Shown: piece by piece, positions 1 to 9,033 of the stretch
How the letters are laid out: each line of letters opens with the position of its first letter
How positions within the stretch are numbered: position 1 is the stretch's first letter
From: Candidatus Anammoxibacter sp.
GTDB lineage: Bacteria; Planctomycetota; Brocadiia; Brocadiales; Anammoxibacteraceae
Direction of reading: 5' to 3'
NCBI GenBank assembly: GCA_021777105.1
Contig: JAIQZQ010000069.1
Location: 124,001-188,000, forward strand
DNA: 64,000 nt
Made by a program: the position numbers and the translations under genes
The notes under the pieces: generated by a model
The model's database searches: none
What the model saw: the letters and a program-made list of their open reading frames with translations, nothing else
Told to the model about the DNA's origin: nothing

Positions 1-1
1 T

Positions 2-418
2 TTTGGATGGAATGAAATGGAGCAGGCAAAGAGTATGTGTCATGGAGTCAGGTTTAGCTTAACCGGCAATCTGGTTGAGTTAATGCAAAAAGCTAAGATG
101 GTGGTGGTTGATTATCCATCAACCTCATTTATTGAGGCCCTGGTTATTAATATCCCATGCGTGTTTTTTTGGGATCATGATGTGAATTTAATGCGGTCGG
201 AGGTTGATGAGCGAATGGAGTTGTTGCGAAACGCCGGTATTTTATTTAAGACTCCGGCGGGGGCGGCAAAGCATATAATTAAAATTATGGATAATATACA
301 GGATTGGTGGGGCGGCAAGGTCGTAAGAGAAGCCCGCGCTATGTTTTGCGATAAGCATGGCCTAGGCAAGGGGGGGTGGATGAATGTCTGGGCAAAAGAG
401 TTGAAGAAATATGCGTAG
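2..418 (+). CDS. C-terminal part of an LIC12162-like surface-sugar transferase (partial)
   Basis: The reading frame is open to the left edge, so this is the 3' end of a longer gene; the first internal ATG at 17 is not necessarily the start. The visible 139 residues contain YPSTSFIEAL followed by IPCVFFWD, a pairing typical of the C-terminal half of putative transferases of the LIC12162 family, which have a GT-B-like fold and occur in surface polysaccharide loci. The donor and acceptor are unknown. It ends 19 bases before the next gene on the same strand and probably belongs to the same transcript. The family call rests on the C-terminal motif only. Confidence 0.65.
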   Translation, partial: FGWNEMEQAKSMCHGVRFSLTGNLVELMQKAKMVVVDYPSTSFIEALVINIPCVFFWDHDVNLMRSEVDERMELLRNAGILFKTPAGAAKHIIKIMDNIQDWWGGKVVREARAMFCDKHGLGKGGWMNVWAKELKKYA

Positions 419-437
419 GTTGGGATAGAAAACTGTT

Positions 438-2357
438 ATGAATATTTACTTTGAAACATACTCAATAACCCAGACGCTGGCGTTGATTGGCTATATAAGA
501 AAAGCCGACACAATTTATTTCCACAAAAAAACCTGGCTTCCGTTGACTGTAAACCAAAAAATTAAATCCATTGTTGTAAAAATCATATTGGCGGTTAATA
601 AAAACGCTAAAATTAAAAGCCCGCCGTTGGAGTTGTTAAATAAACACAATTGGGAGTTGAATAAAGAGGCTGTCACGGTTGCGGATAAAATGGAGCCTGA
701 CATTAAGGGGACTAATATATATAAGACTATTTTACGTATAATCAAAGATGATAATATTGTTAAATACTATAAAACTCATCTGACTCTTGAATTATCAGCA
801 AGGTTGTTGTTCTTCAAAATAAGTGAAGAGTTGCTTAATTTAGAGAATGGAAACCTTTATATTGTCCCCAAAAACAATGACTATCTATTTTGGAAGAAAT
901 CCTTTGATTTTGATGCCGTGTACGAACGCATATTGTCTTTGTGTTTTTATATGAACATTATAAGGGATTTTTTTCTAAGATTGCGCGCATTGGGAATCTT
1001 TCTATCTCTGCCTATCGTTTTTTTTCTGCTAAATATAAAAAAGGCAAATTTAAGACGTGTTAAAAAGAAACCATATGATTTAGCCGTGCCGATAATATGG
1101 GGAACTCATAAAGATAATATTGTTACAGGCGGAATTAAAAGGGAACATGACGACTCTTTTTATTACAACGGAGCGCTGGACAGTAGCCGGGTTGTGAATA
1201 TATACAGCTCATGGAGACAATCAAGGGATATTGAAGAAGGGTTTAACAAAGTTATGGAAATTAAGAATATAGCTTATAAGGATAGCGAACAATTCATGAT
1301 AACCCCGGAGTTTATTATCTGGTTCCTCCAAATTCAAGCAAAGATCGTGAAAGATATGCTGCTGAATGCTTTTTATCTTGATGATAATTTGCGCGTTATT
1401 GATTACAGCAATAAATTTGTTTTTGCAATGCTTAAAAAACTTTTAGAGATCGGCAATGTTGATTACAAAGTTGAAATATTACGGGATGATTTTAACCCTA
1501 ATCATATAGTGGCAACTATAATATGCAACAGGTTTAATAGAAAGACAGTTGGAATCCAGCACGCTTTAAACGTGTATGACGCTCCACAGTTCTGTTTTGT
1601 TCATTTAGATAAATATATTGTGTATGGCGACAATCTTGTTGAGACATTCAGGCCTTATTGGGATAATATAAGTCTTGAAAAGACCGGCAGAGAAACCATT
1701 GACTGGGTTGTTAATAATTTTAACGATAAGAATAATATTGAGCGAGTTAAAAGTAGAATTGCGCGACAATACAAATCGAGAAAATTTAACGTTCTTTTTA
1801 CGCTTCCAAATCCGTTTAATTCTTACAACATGCTTAAACAGTGGGATGCGCTATATGATGGGTTGAATCTTCTTAAAGACACAGATATCGACTTCAATTT
1901 GTTCCTCAGGTTTCGCCGTTCCCGCGACCTTGAAGGGTTTGGTTTTACAAAACGATTTATGAATCTTGAGGAAGCCGACAATAGATTTATAATTGATCAC
2001 AAAAATTTTACAACTCAGGAACTAATGGCAGTATCGGATCTGGTTATAGCAAATTCAGTGTCGTTTAGTATTTTTGAGTCGGTGGCAATTGGACGAAAAG
2101 TTTTCTCTTTTGATTTTATAGGAACTCCGGCATATTACTTTCCTGATTACGGCAAGGATTTTGTTCTTAAAACAGCCGACGATATTGTAAAGGTCTTTAA
2201 AGGTCTTGAGAGTTGTTTCAATGGCTTTGATTGCAACTGGGATAAATTAAGAGTTGACTGCAATTATCATTATGACGGAAATAACGTGAAAAGAATGCAG
2301 AAAGTGTTTTTGGAAACTATCGCGGAAGTTGACCGCGATTTAGATGACAATAAATAA
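438..2357 (+). CDS. Large GT-B-like surface polysaccharide protein, function unknown
   Basis: A 639-residue protein. Around residues 370-400 it has GIQHALN and then DKYIVYGD, and near residue 535 a stretch ELMAVSDLVIANSVSFSIFE. This arrangement (a His-containing block, then a 'current location' block, then an Asp/Ser/Glu-rich acceptor block) resembles the CDP-glycerol glycerophosphotransferase and polysialyltransferase group of GT-B enzymes. A hydrophobic stretch near residues 185-200 could attach it to the inner membrane. The protein at 23106 has a similar C-terminal Ser/Gly-rich block and may be a distant relative. The gene ends two bases before the next ATG. Transfer of an activated sugar or polyol phosphate is inferred from fold resemblance, not demonstrated. 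Confidence 0.6.
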   Translation: MNIYFETYSITQTLALIGYIRKADTIYFHKKTWLPLTVNQKIKSIVVKIILAVNKNAKIKSPPLELLNKHNWELNKEAVTVADKMEPDIKGTNIYKTILRIIKDDNIVKYYKTHLTLELSARLLFFKISEELLNLENGNLYIVPKNNDYLFWKKSFDFDAVYERILSLCFYMNIIRDFFLRLRALGIFLSLPIVFFLLNIKKANLRRVKKKPYDLAVPIIWGTHKDNIVTGGIKREHDDSFYYNGALDSSRVVNIYSSWRQSRDIEEGFNKVMEIKNIAYKDSEQFMITPEFIIWFLQIQAKIVKDMLLNAFYLDDNLRVIDYSNKFVFAMLKKLLEIGNVDYKVEILRDDFNPNHIVATIICNRFNRKTVGIQHALNVYDAPQFCFVHLDKYIVYGDNLVETFRPYWDNISLEKTGRETIDWVVNNFNDKNNIERVKSRIARQYKSRKFNVLFTLPNPFNSYNMLKQWDALYDGLNLLKDTDIDFNLFLRFRRSRDLEGFGFTKRFMNLEEADNRFIIDHKNFTTQELMAVSDLVIANSVSFSIFESVAIGRKVFSFDFIGTPAYYFPDYGKDFVLKTADDIVKVFKGLESCFNGFDCNWDKLRVDCNYHYDGNNVKRMQKVFLETIAEVDRDLDDNK

Positions 2358-2359
2358 AA

Positions 2360-3475
2360 ATGGGATATTGTAAACAGTGCGTTATTTCCGACTCAAGGCC
2401 GGGGATTAAGTTTGATGATAAAGGCGTTTGTCATCCATGCCGTTTTGCCGAGGCGCACAAAAATGTTGATTGGGATAAAAGGAAAAATGCGCTGCGGGCT
2501 ATCGCGGAGTGGGGTAGAAAGCGCCGGTCGCATGGTTACGATTGCATAGTCACTGTAAGCGGTGGCAAGGACAGCACAAGGCAGGCTCTTTACGCAAGAG
2601 ATGAGCTGGGTTTAAAACCGTTGTTGGTTTCATGCACGTATCCCCCGGAGCAACAAATAGAAATTGGGGCCAAAAATATTGCAAACCTTATTTCCCTTGG
2701 ATTTGACGCTATAATTGTGGGGCCGGGCTCTGAAAAATGGCGTGTTTTAATGCGCAACGCTTTTTATAGATTCGGCAATTGGGCCAAAGCAACGGAAATG
2801 GCCCTATACGCCATACCGCCAAGAGTGGCTATTTCTTACCAGATACCGTTGATACTCCTGGGCGAGAACAATGTTATCATCTCTGGAGATTTGGGCGACT
2901 CATTTGGTGGCGAGGCGCATAATGTTAAAAATAACAACACACTTGCCGGAGGCGATCCGTCTGTTTTGCTTGGAAATGGAATAGAGTTAAAAGATATTTT
3001 ATGGCACAAGTTTCCGTCGGACGAAGAGGTTGCAAGGGCGAATATACGAATGATCTATATGGGATTTTACATTGAGGATTTTAATCCATACGTAAACGCC
3101 GCGATTGCTTTAAATAAAGGATTAACAATCCGCGATGTTCAACTTGAAGATATAGGGGCTTTAAATATCCACGAGGATTTAGATGAAGATTTTGTGCATG
3201 TAAACCAGCTTTTAAAATATTTAAAACTGGGTTTTGCCAGGGCGACTGACGACGCGTCTATCGCTATACGGGCCGGCAGACTTAAAAGGGAAGAAGCGGT
3301 TGAGCTTGTAAATAAGTATGACGGCAGATGCGCTAAACGTTATATCGTAAAATTTTGCGATTATATTGGGATAGACGAGGATGAATTTTGGCGGGTTGCC
3401 GAGTCGTTCAGGAATAAAGACATTTGGGAAAAAGACGCAAACAACGAATGGATACTAAAAGACCGGCTTAATTAA
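2360..3475 (+). CDS. N-acetyl sugar amidotransferase, WbpG/PseA type (PP-loop)
   Basis: A 371-residue protein of the family that converts an acetamido group on a nucleotide sugar to an acetamidino group using ATP and ammonia. The N-terminus has a zinc-type cysteine set (C4, C7, then GVCHPC), followed by an intact PP-loop SGGKDS near residue 70 and the family block LLGENN. In characterised systems (Pseudomonas WbpG) ammonia comes from a HisH glutaminase through a HisF partner; both lie directly downstream here. The ATG is two bases after the previous stop, suggesting translational coupling. It is one of two paralogues in the cluster and the one with the canonical ATP-binding loop. Confidence 0.88.
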   Translation: MGYCKQCVISDSRPGIKFDDKGVCHPCRFAEAHKNVDWDKRKNALRAIAEWGRKRRSHGYDCIVTVSGGKDSTRQALYARDELGLKPLLVSCTYPPEQQIEIGAKNIANLISLGFDAIIVGPGSEKWRVLMRNAFYRFGNWAKATEMALYAIPPRVAISYQIPLILLGENNVIISGDLGDSFGGEAHNVKNNNTLAGGDPSVLLGNGIELKDILWHKFPSDEEVARANIRMIYMGFYIEDFNPYVNAAIALNKGLTIRDVQLEDIGALNIHEDLDEDFVHVNQLLKYLKLGFARATDDASIAIRAGRLKREEAVELVNKYDGRCAKRYIVKFCDYIGIDEDEFWRVAESFRNKDIWEKDANNEWILKDRLN

Positions 3476-3551
3476 CGAAGATGAAGTTACTACCCAGGCC
3501 AAAGCGAATGATACTATTCATGACTTGCGCGATTCTTATCACCCTCCCTTA

Positions 3552-3573
3552 ACTCCTCCCATCAATGGAGGGG
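3552..3573. repeat. Short hairpin-forming sequence in the wbpG-like/hisH gap
   Basis: ACTCCTCC and GGAGGGGT flank a six-base spacer and pair over eight positions with one T:G mismatch. The surrounding CCTCCCTTAACTCCTCCC-like wording resembles dispersed palindromic repeats common in bacterial intergenic DNA. No T-run follows, so it is a poor terminator. The remainder of the 195-base gap between 3475 and 3671 shows nothing else I can name. Confidence 0.3.
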
Positions 3574-3670
3574 TAATTAAAGGAAATATTTAAATTCAAT
3601 ATAGTAGCCTTATTATTGTCCTCGGTAATATATAACAAAAATATTGCGCAAATAATATTGCGGCCTTGCG

Positions 3671-4300
3671 ATGTCGGATAAAAAAATTATTATTATTGAT
3701 TACGGGATGGGAAACTTGAAGTCCGTATACAATGCTCTTAAATATTTAGGATATATCGGCGTTATAACATCGCGGGAAGATGACATTATTAACGCTGACG
3801 CAATAATCCTCCCGGGGGTCGGCGCCTTTGGGGAAGCTATTAACAATTTAAAGAAGTTGAGCCTGGTTGAGCCGTTGAACAATGCGGTATTGGAAAAGAG
3901 GAAGCCTTTCCTTGGCGTTTGTCTTGGAATGCATCTTATGGCTGAAGATTCAACTGAAAAGGGATTTAACAGAGGGCTTGGTTGGCTGGACGGTCATGTT
4001 GTAACCATGAAGAGCTCTGAAGGTTTAAAGCTTCCGCATGTGGGATGGAACGACGCGGAAATTTGCGATAAAGAGCCTTTGTTCAAGAACATAGAGCAGG
4101 GGGCGGAGTTTTATTTTGATCATTCATATAAGCTGGTTTGTGATAAATCGATTGTATTGGCTACGTGCTGTTACGGCTCGGAAGTTGTTTCAGCAATAAG
4201 AAAAAACAATATGTTTGCCACCCAGTTTCATCCGGAAAAAAGCCAGGTAAACGGTCTTAAATTGCTGCGCAATTTTTTAAATTACGCGGAATCTCATTAA
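3671..4300 (+). CDS. hisH: HisH-type glutamine amidotransferase (surface-sugar paralogue)
   Basis: A 209-residue class I glutaminase. It starts with IIIIDYGMGNLKSV, carries the nucleophile in GVCLGMHLM near residue 80, and ends with QFHPEKSQ, so the Cys-His-Glu triad is intact. It should release ammonia from glutamine for the partner HisF-like protein immediately downstream (8-base gap). No other histidine genes are nearby and the pair sits between two amidotransferase-like PP-loop proteins. The sensible role is therefore amidination of a surface sugar rather than histidine synthesis. The strong family match makes the enzyme class secure; the pathway role is inferred from context. Confidence 0.92.
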   Translation: MSDKKIIIIDYGMGNLKSVYNALKYLGYIGVITSREDDIINADAIILPGVGAFGEAINNLKKLSLVEPLNNAVLEKRKPFLGVCLGMHLMAEDSTEKGFNRGLGWLDGHVVTMKSSEGLKLPHVGWNDAEICDKEPLFKNIEQGAEFYFDHSYKLVCDKSIVLATCCYGSEVVSAIRKNNMFATQFHPEKSQVNGLKLLRNFLNYAESH

Positions 4301-4308
4301 CGTTTTCA

Positions 4309-5178
4309 ATGTTAAAAAAAAGAGTAATAGCGTGTCTGATAATTAAAGACGGCATTGTAGTTCAAAGCGTTAATTTTAAGCGCTACCTTCCCATAGGCAG
4401 AGCTGATATCGCCGTTGAGTTCCTAAACAATTGGGGAATTGATGAGATTGTTATCCTGGATATAAACGCAACTCTTGAAAATAGAGAGCCTGATTACCGC
4501 TTAATTGAAGAGTGTTCCGGCAAATGTTTTGTCCCTTTAACTGTTGGAGGCGGCATAAAAAATTTGCGGCAAATTAAAAAATTGATACAACATGGCGCGG
4601 ACAAGGTGTGTATTAATAGCTCTGCTTTAGACTGCAATTTTGTTGAATCCGCGACTAACGTATTTGGCGATCAATGCATAATAGTTTCCATAGACGCGGT
4701 TATTGGAGGCAACGGTGAATATAAAATGTATTCGCATATAGAAAGAGCTGTAACAGGAGATGATCCATTTAAATTTGCCCGGGAGATGGAAAAGCTTGGC
4801 GCGGGTGAAATATTCCTGAATTCCGTTGATCAGGACGGCGCGAAAACAGGATATGATTTGAAATTGATAAAAAAAATGGTTGAATGCGTAAATATGCCTG
4901 TTATTGCTTGCGGGGGAGCCGGGAAGCCTGACCATTTCCTGAAAGCTGTTGAATTGGGAAGCGCCTCGGCGGTTGCTGCGGGAAATTATTTTCATTTCAC
5001 GGAACATAGCGTAAACATTGTCAAATCAATGCTTAAAAACCAAGGCATGGATGTTAGATTGAATAACCAGGCTGATTACATTGCGCATAATATAGACACA
5101 TTCGGCAGGGTTGCCAAGGCTCCTGATAAAGAGCTTGAGAACCTTTTATATAAACGCCAAATGAAAGAAGTAATATGA
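4309..5178 (+). CDS. hisF: HisF-like (HisF2-type) ammonia-channelling subunit
   Basis: A 289-residue TIM barrel with clear HisF sequence, including LTVGGGIKNLRQIK and the C-terminal ACGGAGKPDHF block. The position matching the essential Asp11 of histidine-pathway HisF (motif ACLDVKDG) is isoleucine here (ACLIIKDG), while the second catalytic-type Asp (VSIDAV) remains. Loss of Asp11 is expected in surface-polysaccharide HisF paralogues that only dock HisH and pass ammonia on. The C-terminal tail runs about 30 residues beyond a usual HisF. It overlaps the next gene by ATGA, so the amidotransferase downstream is probably translationally coupled to it. Confidence 0.9.
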   Translation: MLKKRVIACLIIKDGIVVQSVNFKRYLPIGRADIAVEFLNNWGIDEIVILDINATLENREPDYRLIEECSGKCFVPLTVGGGIKNLRQIKKLIQHGADKVCINSSALDCNFVESATNVFGDQCIIVSIDAVIGGNGEYKMYSHIERAVTGDDPFKFAREMEKLGAGEIFLNSVDQDGAKTGYDLKLIKKMVECVNMPVIACGGAGKPDHFLKAVELGSASAVAAGNYFHFTEHSVNIVKSMLKNQGMDVRLNNQADYIAHNIDTFGRVAKAPDKELENLLYKRQMKEVI

Positions 5179-6422
5179 AGTATTGTAATAGATGCGTTTA
5201 CCCGGCCAACCATCCCCTTACTATCTCATTTGATGATCAAGGGGTTTGTAGCGGTTGCCGAATCCATGAAGAAAAGGACTCGTTAAACTGGGTTGGGCGC
5301 GCTGATAAATTAAAGGATTTGTTAAATAGTTTTAAGAATAGGTCCGGCAGAAATTTTGATTGCGTTGTTCCTGTTAGCGGCGCCGGCGACACCTATTTTA
5401 TAGTTCATACTCTTAAGAATGTTTATAAATTAAACCCGTTGCTTGTTTGTTACAACAAGCAATATAACACAAAAGTCGGCATTAGAAATCTGGCGTATTT
5501 AAGGTCTGTTTTTGACTGCGATTATTTAATAAAAACTGTAAGTCCGGACACTGTTAAAAAGATCTCCAAAATAACCCTCAAAAAGATGGGGAGCATGTAC
5601 TGGCATTGTTTAGCCGGCTCTACTGTTTTTCCAGTTCAAATTGCCGTTCAGTTCAAAATTCCATTAATAATATGGGGCGCGCATCAGGGTTGCGATCAGG
5701 TTGGCATGTTTTCGCACCTTGACGAAGTTGAAATGACAAGGAAATACAGGAAAGAGCATGACCTTATGGGGTATGAGGCGGAGGATTTGGTTGAAGGCGA
5801 AGCTCTTGATCAAAATGATGTTGAATCTTTTGTTTACCCGCATGACGGCGCGATAGAGAGCGTGGGAGTTAGAGGCGTTTATCTAAGCAATTACATCCGT
5901 TGGGATTCTAAAAAACAGCATGAGTTAATGATAAAACTTTATGGATATGAATCAGCCGCTCAGCAGAGAACTTTTGACACCTACAATAATGTTGATTGTT
6001 TTCATTATTCAGGCATTCATGATTATATCAAATTCCTGAAGTATGGTTACGGCAAAGCCGCCGACCATGCGTCAAGGGAGATTCGATTAAAAAGGTTGAC
6101 TCGTGAAGAGGGCGTTGAGCTTGTTAAAAAACATCAAAATGTAGAGCCAAATGATTTAAATATATTTCTGGAATGGATTGGCATGACGGAAAAAGAGTTT
6201 TATGCTTGCATTAATAATGTGAGAGACAAATCTATCTGGCGGCTTGCAAGTGAAGACCGGTGGGAATTAAAAGATTCCGTAATTAACCATGTAAACAGCC
6301 CTGATATTGACGCGTCGCGGTTGAAAAAAATTGAAGAATGCAGTTTTAAATTAACCCCATCACGCAAACCGGAAGAGGTTGAAGACTCTTATGTTCTTAT
6401 CGGGAAAGGTTTTGTAAATTAA
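5175..6422 (+). CDS. Second N-acetyl sugar amidotransferase-like protein with altered PP-loop
   Basis: A 415-residue paralogue of the WbpG/PseA-like protein at 2360. It keeps the N-terminal cysteine set (YCNRC, then GVCSGC) and the family block IIWGAHQG, but the PP-loop that should read SGGKDS reads SGAGDT near residue 69. The lysine replacement may alter ATP binding or belong to a distinct conserved subfamily. Start ATG overlaps the HisF-like stop. With HisH and HisF it forms a four-gene unit; the two PP-loop proteins could act on different sugars or different positions of one diacetamido sugar. Catalytic activity cannot be judged from sequence alone. Confidence 0.82.
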   Translation: MKYCNRCVYPANHPLTISFDDQGVCSGCRIHEEKDSLNWVGRADKLKDLLNSFKNRSGRNFDCVVPVSGAGDTYFIVHTLKNVYKLNPLLVCYNKQYNTKVGIRNLAYLRSVFDCDYLIKTVSPDTVKKISKITLKKMGSMYWHCLAGSTVFPVQIAVQFKIPLIIWGAHQGCDQVGMFSHLDEVEMTRKYRKEHDLMGYEAEDLVEGEALDQNDVESFVYPHDGAIESVGVRGVYLSNYIRWDSKKQHELMIKLYGYESAAQQRTFDTYNNVDCFHYSGIHDYIKFLKYGYGKAADHASREIRLKRLTREEGVELVKKHQNVEPNDLNIFLEWIGMTEKEFYACINNVRDKSIWRLASEDRWELKDSVINHVNSPDIDASRLKKIEECSFKLTPSRKPEEVEDSYVLIGKGFVN

Positions 6423-6437
6423 AAAATAGTTTAAATA

Positions 6438-8246
6438 ATGATTATTTTAGGCGTAAATATAGGCGAAATATCAAGCGCGGCTCTTATGATTAACTGTGAA
6501 ATTGTTGCGGCGGCCCAGGAGGAGCGATTTACCGGCATAAAAAATTTCTCGGGATATCCGGGCAAGGCAATTGAATTTTGTTTAAGTTGGGCGAATATAT
6601 GTTCTAAGGATATTGATATAGTCGCTATAAACGGACAAAAGGTAAAACGGATATGGTTCAGCTTAATTCAGAGGCTTTCGGCGTTTTCCGTTCAGGATTA
6701 TGTGAAAGAGGCTCATGAATATTGGTATCCCACATTGTATGAGAACAAACAAGTTGATTATCTTGAGATATTTAAAGATAAACTAAGCCTTGACACATAT
6801 CCTGAAGATATTGCGGAAATGATACTGGAAAACAAGGGCAACGAGTCCATAGAGTTAAGCAATAATATAAGAACAAAACTTATTTTTAAACATTTGGGAG
6901 TTTCCGATGACAAGATAATTTTTACCAATCATCACCTGAATCATTGCAATTATGGTTATTACGGCTCGCCATATCCATTGTCAGGGGAAGGCGCGCTGGT
7001 TTTTACAGCCGACAGTTTTGGCGATGATTGCAACGCGTCAATTAACACATTCAACAACCGGAAACACTCGCTTATATTTAAAACATGCAATCAAAACCTA
7101 GGCAGGTTGTATAGAAATATAACTGTATTATTGGGTATGAAGCCTTACGAACATGAGTATAAAGTTATGGGATTGGCCGCATATGCGCCCAAATACCTTG
7201 AAGAGCAGGCTTATAACGTATTTAAGAGGACATTAAATGTAAACGGCATTGATTTTGTATATAAGGAAAAGCCTAAAGACAGTTATTTCTGGTTTAAGGA
7301 GCGATTGGAAGGCATTAGGTTTGACGGCATTGCCGCAGGCCTTCAAAGATATTTTGAAGAATTAATGACGAAGTGGATACAAAATGGAATAAAGGAGACC
7401 GGCCTCAAAAAGGTCGCGTTTAGCGGCGGATTATCAATGAATATTAAATTGAACCAGATTGCGGCTAATTTGCCCGAGGTTGATGAGCTCTTTGTCGCCG
7501 CTTCGGGCGACGATTTTACTCTTGCAATCGGCGCTTGTTTTACGGCAATGAGTCAACTGCTTAATGATAATGACCTTGAAAAATTAACTCCTTTAAAAAA
7601 TGTTTATCTGGGGCCTGATATTTCCGATAAAAGCATAGAAACCGTAATTCGCGATTATAAACTGAATGAAAAATGTCTGATTATTAAAGAGGCTCCGAAT
7701 GATTTAATAGCGAGCAAGTTAAAGGAAGACAAAATAATCGCCAGGTGCGCAGGAAGAATGGAGTTTGGGGCCAGAGCGCTTGGCAATAGGTCAATAATCG
7801 CCAATCCCGGCAATATAAATAATGTTGAGCGCATTAATAGGGCCGTAAAGAATAGAGATTTCTGGATGCCGTTTGCGCCCAGTGTTATAGAGCCTGATTG
7901 GGATAGTTATCTAATTAACCCTAAGAAAATGCGCTCGCCATATATGACAATAGGGTTTAATACCACTAAAAAAGCATTGGTTGATATGCCGGCATGTTTG
8001 CATCAGGCGGATAAAACCTGCCGGCCTCAAATGCTTAAAAAGGAGGCAAATGAGCCTTATTATAAAATAATAGAGGCTTTTAAAAATCTTACGGGAACCG
8101 GCGCGGTTCTTAACACCTCTTTTAACATTCACGGCAAGCCTATTGTAACGACCGCGCAAGAAGCGGTGGAAGTGTTTTTAAACACGGAGATAGACGCATT
8201 GCTTTTAAATAATGTGTTTATAGAAAAAAAAGCGAGAGGTATATAA
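6438..8246 (+). CDS. NodU/TobZ-family O-carbamoyltransferase, divergent N-terminal motif
   Basis: A 602-residue protein of the family that makes carbamoyl-AMP from carbamoyl phosphate and ATP and transfers the carbamoyl group to a sugar hydroxyl. Family signs are VAAAQEERFT near residue 30, NHHLNHCNYGY near 170, a GGLSMN block, and the C-terminal YrdC-like part with FGARALGNRSI and VLNTSFNIHG. The N-terminal motif normally read as GHDSSAAL is GEISSAAL here, so the expected His and Asp are Glu and Ile. It lies 15 bases after the amidotransferase and two bases before the next gene. The role is probably decoration of a surface sugar, with activity uncertain because of the motif change. Confidence 0.85.
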   Translation: MIILGVNIGEISSAALMINCEIVAAAQEERFTGIKNFSGYPGKAIEFCLSWANICSKDIDIVAINGQKVKRIWFSLIQRLSAFSVQDYVKEAHEYWYPTLYENKQVDYLEIFKDKLSLDTYPEDIAEMILENKGNESIELSNNIRTKLIFKHLGVSDDKIIFTNHHLNHCNYGYYGSPYPLSGEGALVFTADSFGDDCNASINTFNNRKHSLIFKTCNQNLGRLYRNITVLLGMKPYEHEYKVMGLAAYAPKYLEEQAYNVFKRTLNVNGIDFVYKEKPKDSYFWFKERLEGIRFDGIAAGLQRYFEELMTKWIQNGIKETGLKKVAFSGGLSMNIKLNQIAANLPEVDELFVAASGDDFTLAIGACFTAMSQLLNDNDLEKLTPLKNVYLGPDISDKSIETVIRDYKLNEKCLIIKEAPNDLIASKLKEDKIIARCAGRMEFGARALGNRSIIANPGNINNVERINRAVKNRDFWMPFAPSVIEPDWDSYLINPKKMRSPYMTIGFNTTKKALVDMPACLHQADKTCRPQMLKKEANEPYYKIIEAFKNLTGTGAVLNTSFNIHGKPIVTTAQEAVEVFLNTEIDALLLNNVFIEKKARGI

Positions 8247-8247
8247 T

Positions 8248-9003
8248 ATGACAATAGGAGCGATTATAGTAGCAAGAATGGGGTCCGCCAGATTGCCGGG
8301 CAAAAACATGATGAAAATTATGGGCGCGCCAATGGCGGAATTAATGGTTGAAAGGGTGGCCGCGTCCAAATTGGTTGATAAAATAGTTATTGCGACAAGT
8401 TCCGACCAGAGTGATAATGCGCTTGAAAATCTTGCGAATAGGCTGGGGATAGGTTGTTATAGAGGCTCGTTGTTGAATGTTATGGAAAGGATTTACGGCG
8501 CGTGTGTTGCTTGTGGTTGCGATAATATAGTTGAGTTGCTGGGCGACAATCCATTAGTCCACTCAGACTTGATTGACGATGTAATCTCGTTTTACCTAAA
8601 CGGCAAATATGATTACGCCGCTACCTTGACTAAAGAGTACCCGGTTGAGCAGCGCAATTTAAAATTGTTTTCAGTCGGCCTGCGCGTGCAGGTGTATTCA
8701 AAGGTTGTAGCCGGACAATATTCCAAATATCCTGAATATATAAGAAATGAATCTAAACATCCTTGCGCTTATATATTTGACAATCCGGATGTTTTTAGAG
8801 TTGGATATTTTGAAGCTAAAGACAAATGGGGATTTATGAATAGTCCTGAACTTACTTTTGCCGTTAATTATCAAAAAAATTTTGATTTAATAAAAGCTAT
8901 TTTTGAGAAAAATTACGCAAATGATAAGAATTTCACTTTAAATAAAGTTTATAAGCAGCTGCAAGAAGATAAATTATTATACTCGTTAATGGGAGCTGAA
9001 TAG
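8248..9003 (+). CDS. SpsF-like cytidylyltransferase
   Basis: A 251-residue nucleotidyltransferase. The N-terminus AIIVARMGSARLPGKNM is the signature of the SpsF/CMP-KDO synthetase-like group, with ELLGDNPLV near residue 95 as the metal/nucleotide block. Proteins of this group activate acidic sugars or act in spore coat and surface polysaccharide synthesis. The start follows the carbamoyltransferase stop by one base. It is one of three cytidylyltransferase-like domains in the window. The exact substrate cannot be read from the sequence; a CMP-linked sugar acid is the likely product. Confidence 0.82.
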   Translation: MTIGAIIVARMGSARLPGKNMMKIMGAPMAELMVERVAASKLVDKIVIATSSDQSDNALENLANRLGIGCYRGSLLNVMERIYGACVACGCDNIVELLGDNPLVHSDLIDDVISFYLNGKYDYAATLTKEYPVEQRNLKLFSVGLRVQVYSKVVAGQYSKYPEYIRNESKHPCAYIFDNPDVFRVGYFEAKDKWGFMNSPELTFAVNYQKNFDLIKAIFEKNYANDKNFTLNKVYKQLQEDKLLYSLMGAE

Positions 9004-9033
9004 CGCGCGCCAATTAGTATATTAAAGGTTTCT

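Noticed and set aside
3671-5178. Histidine biosynthesis operon fragment
   Set aside because: Only hisH and a HisF lacking Asp11 are present, between two sugar amidotransferases; no other his genes are nearby.
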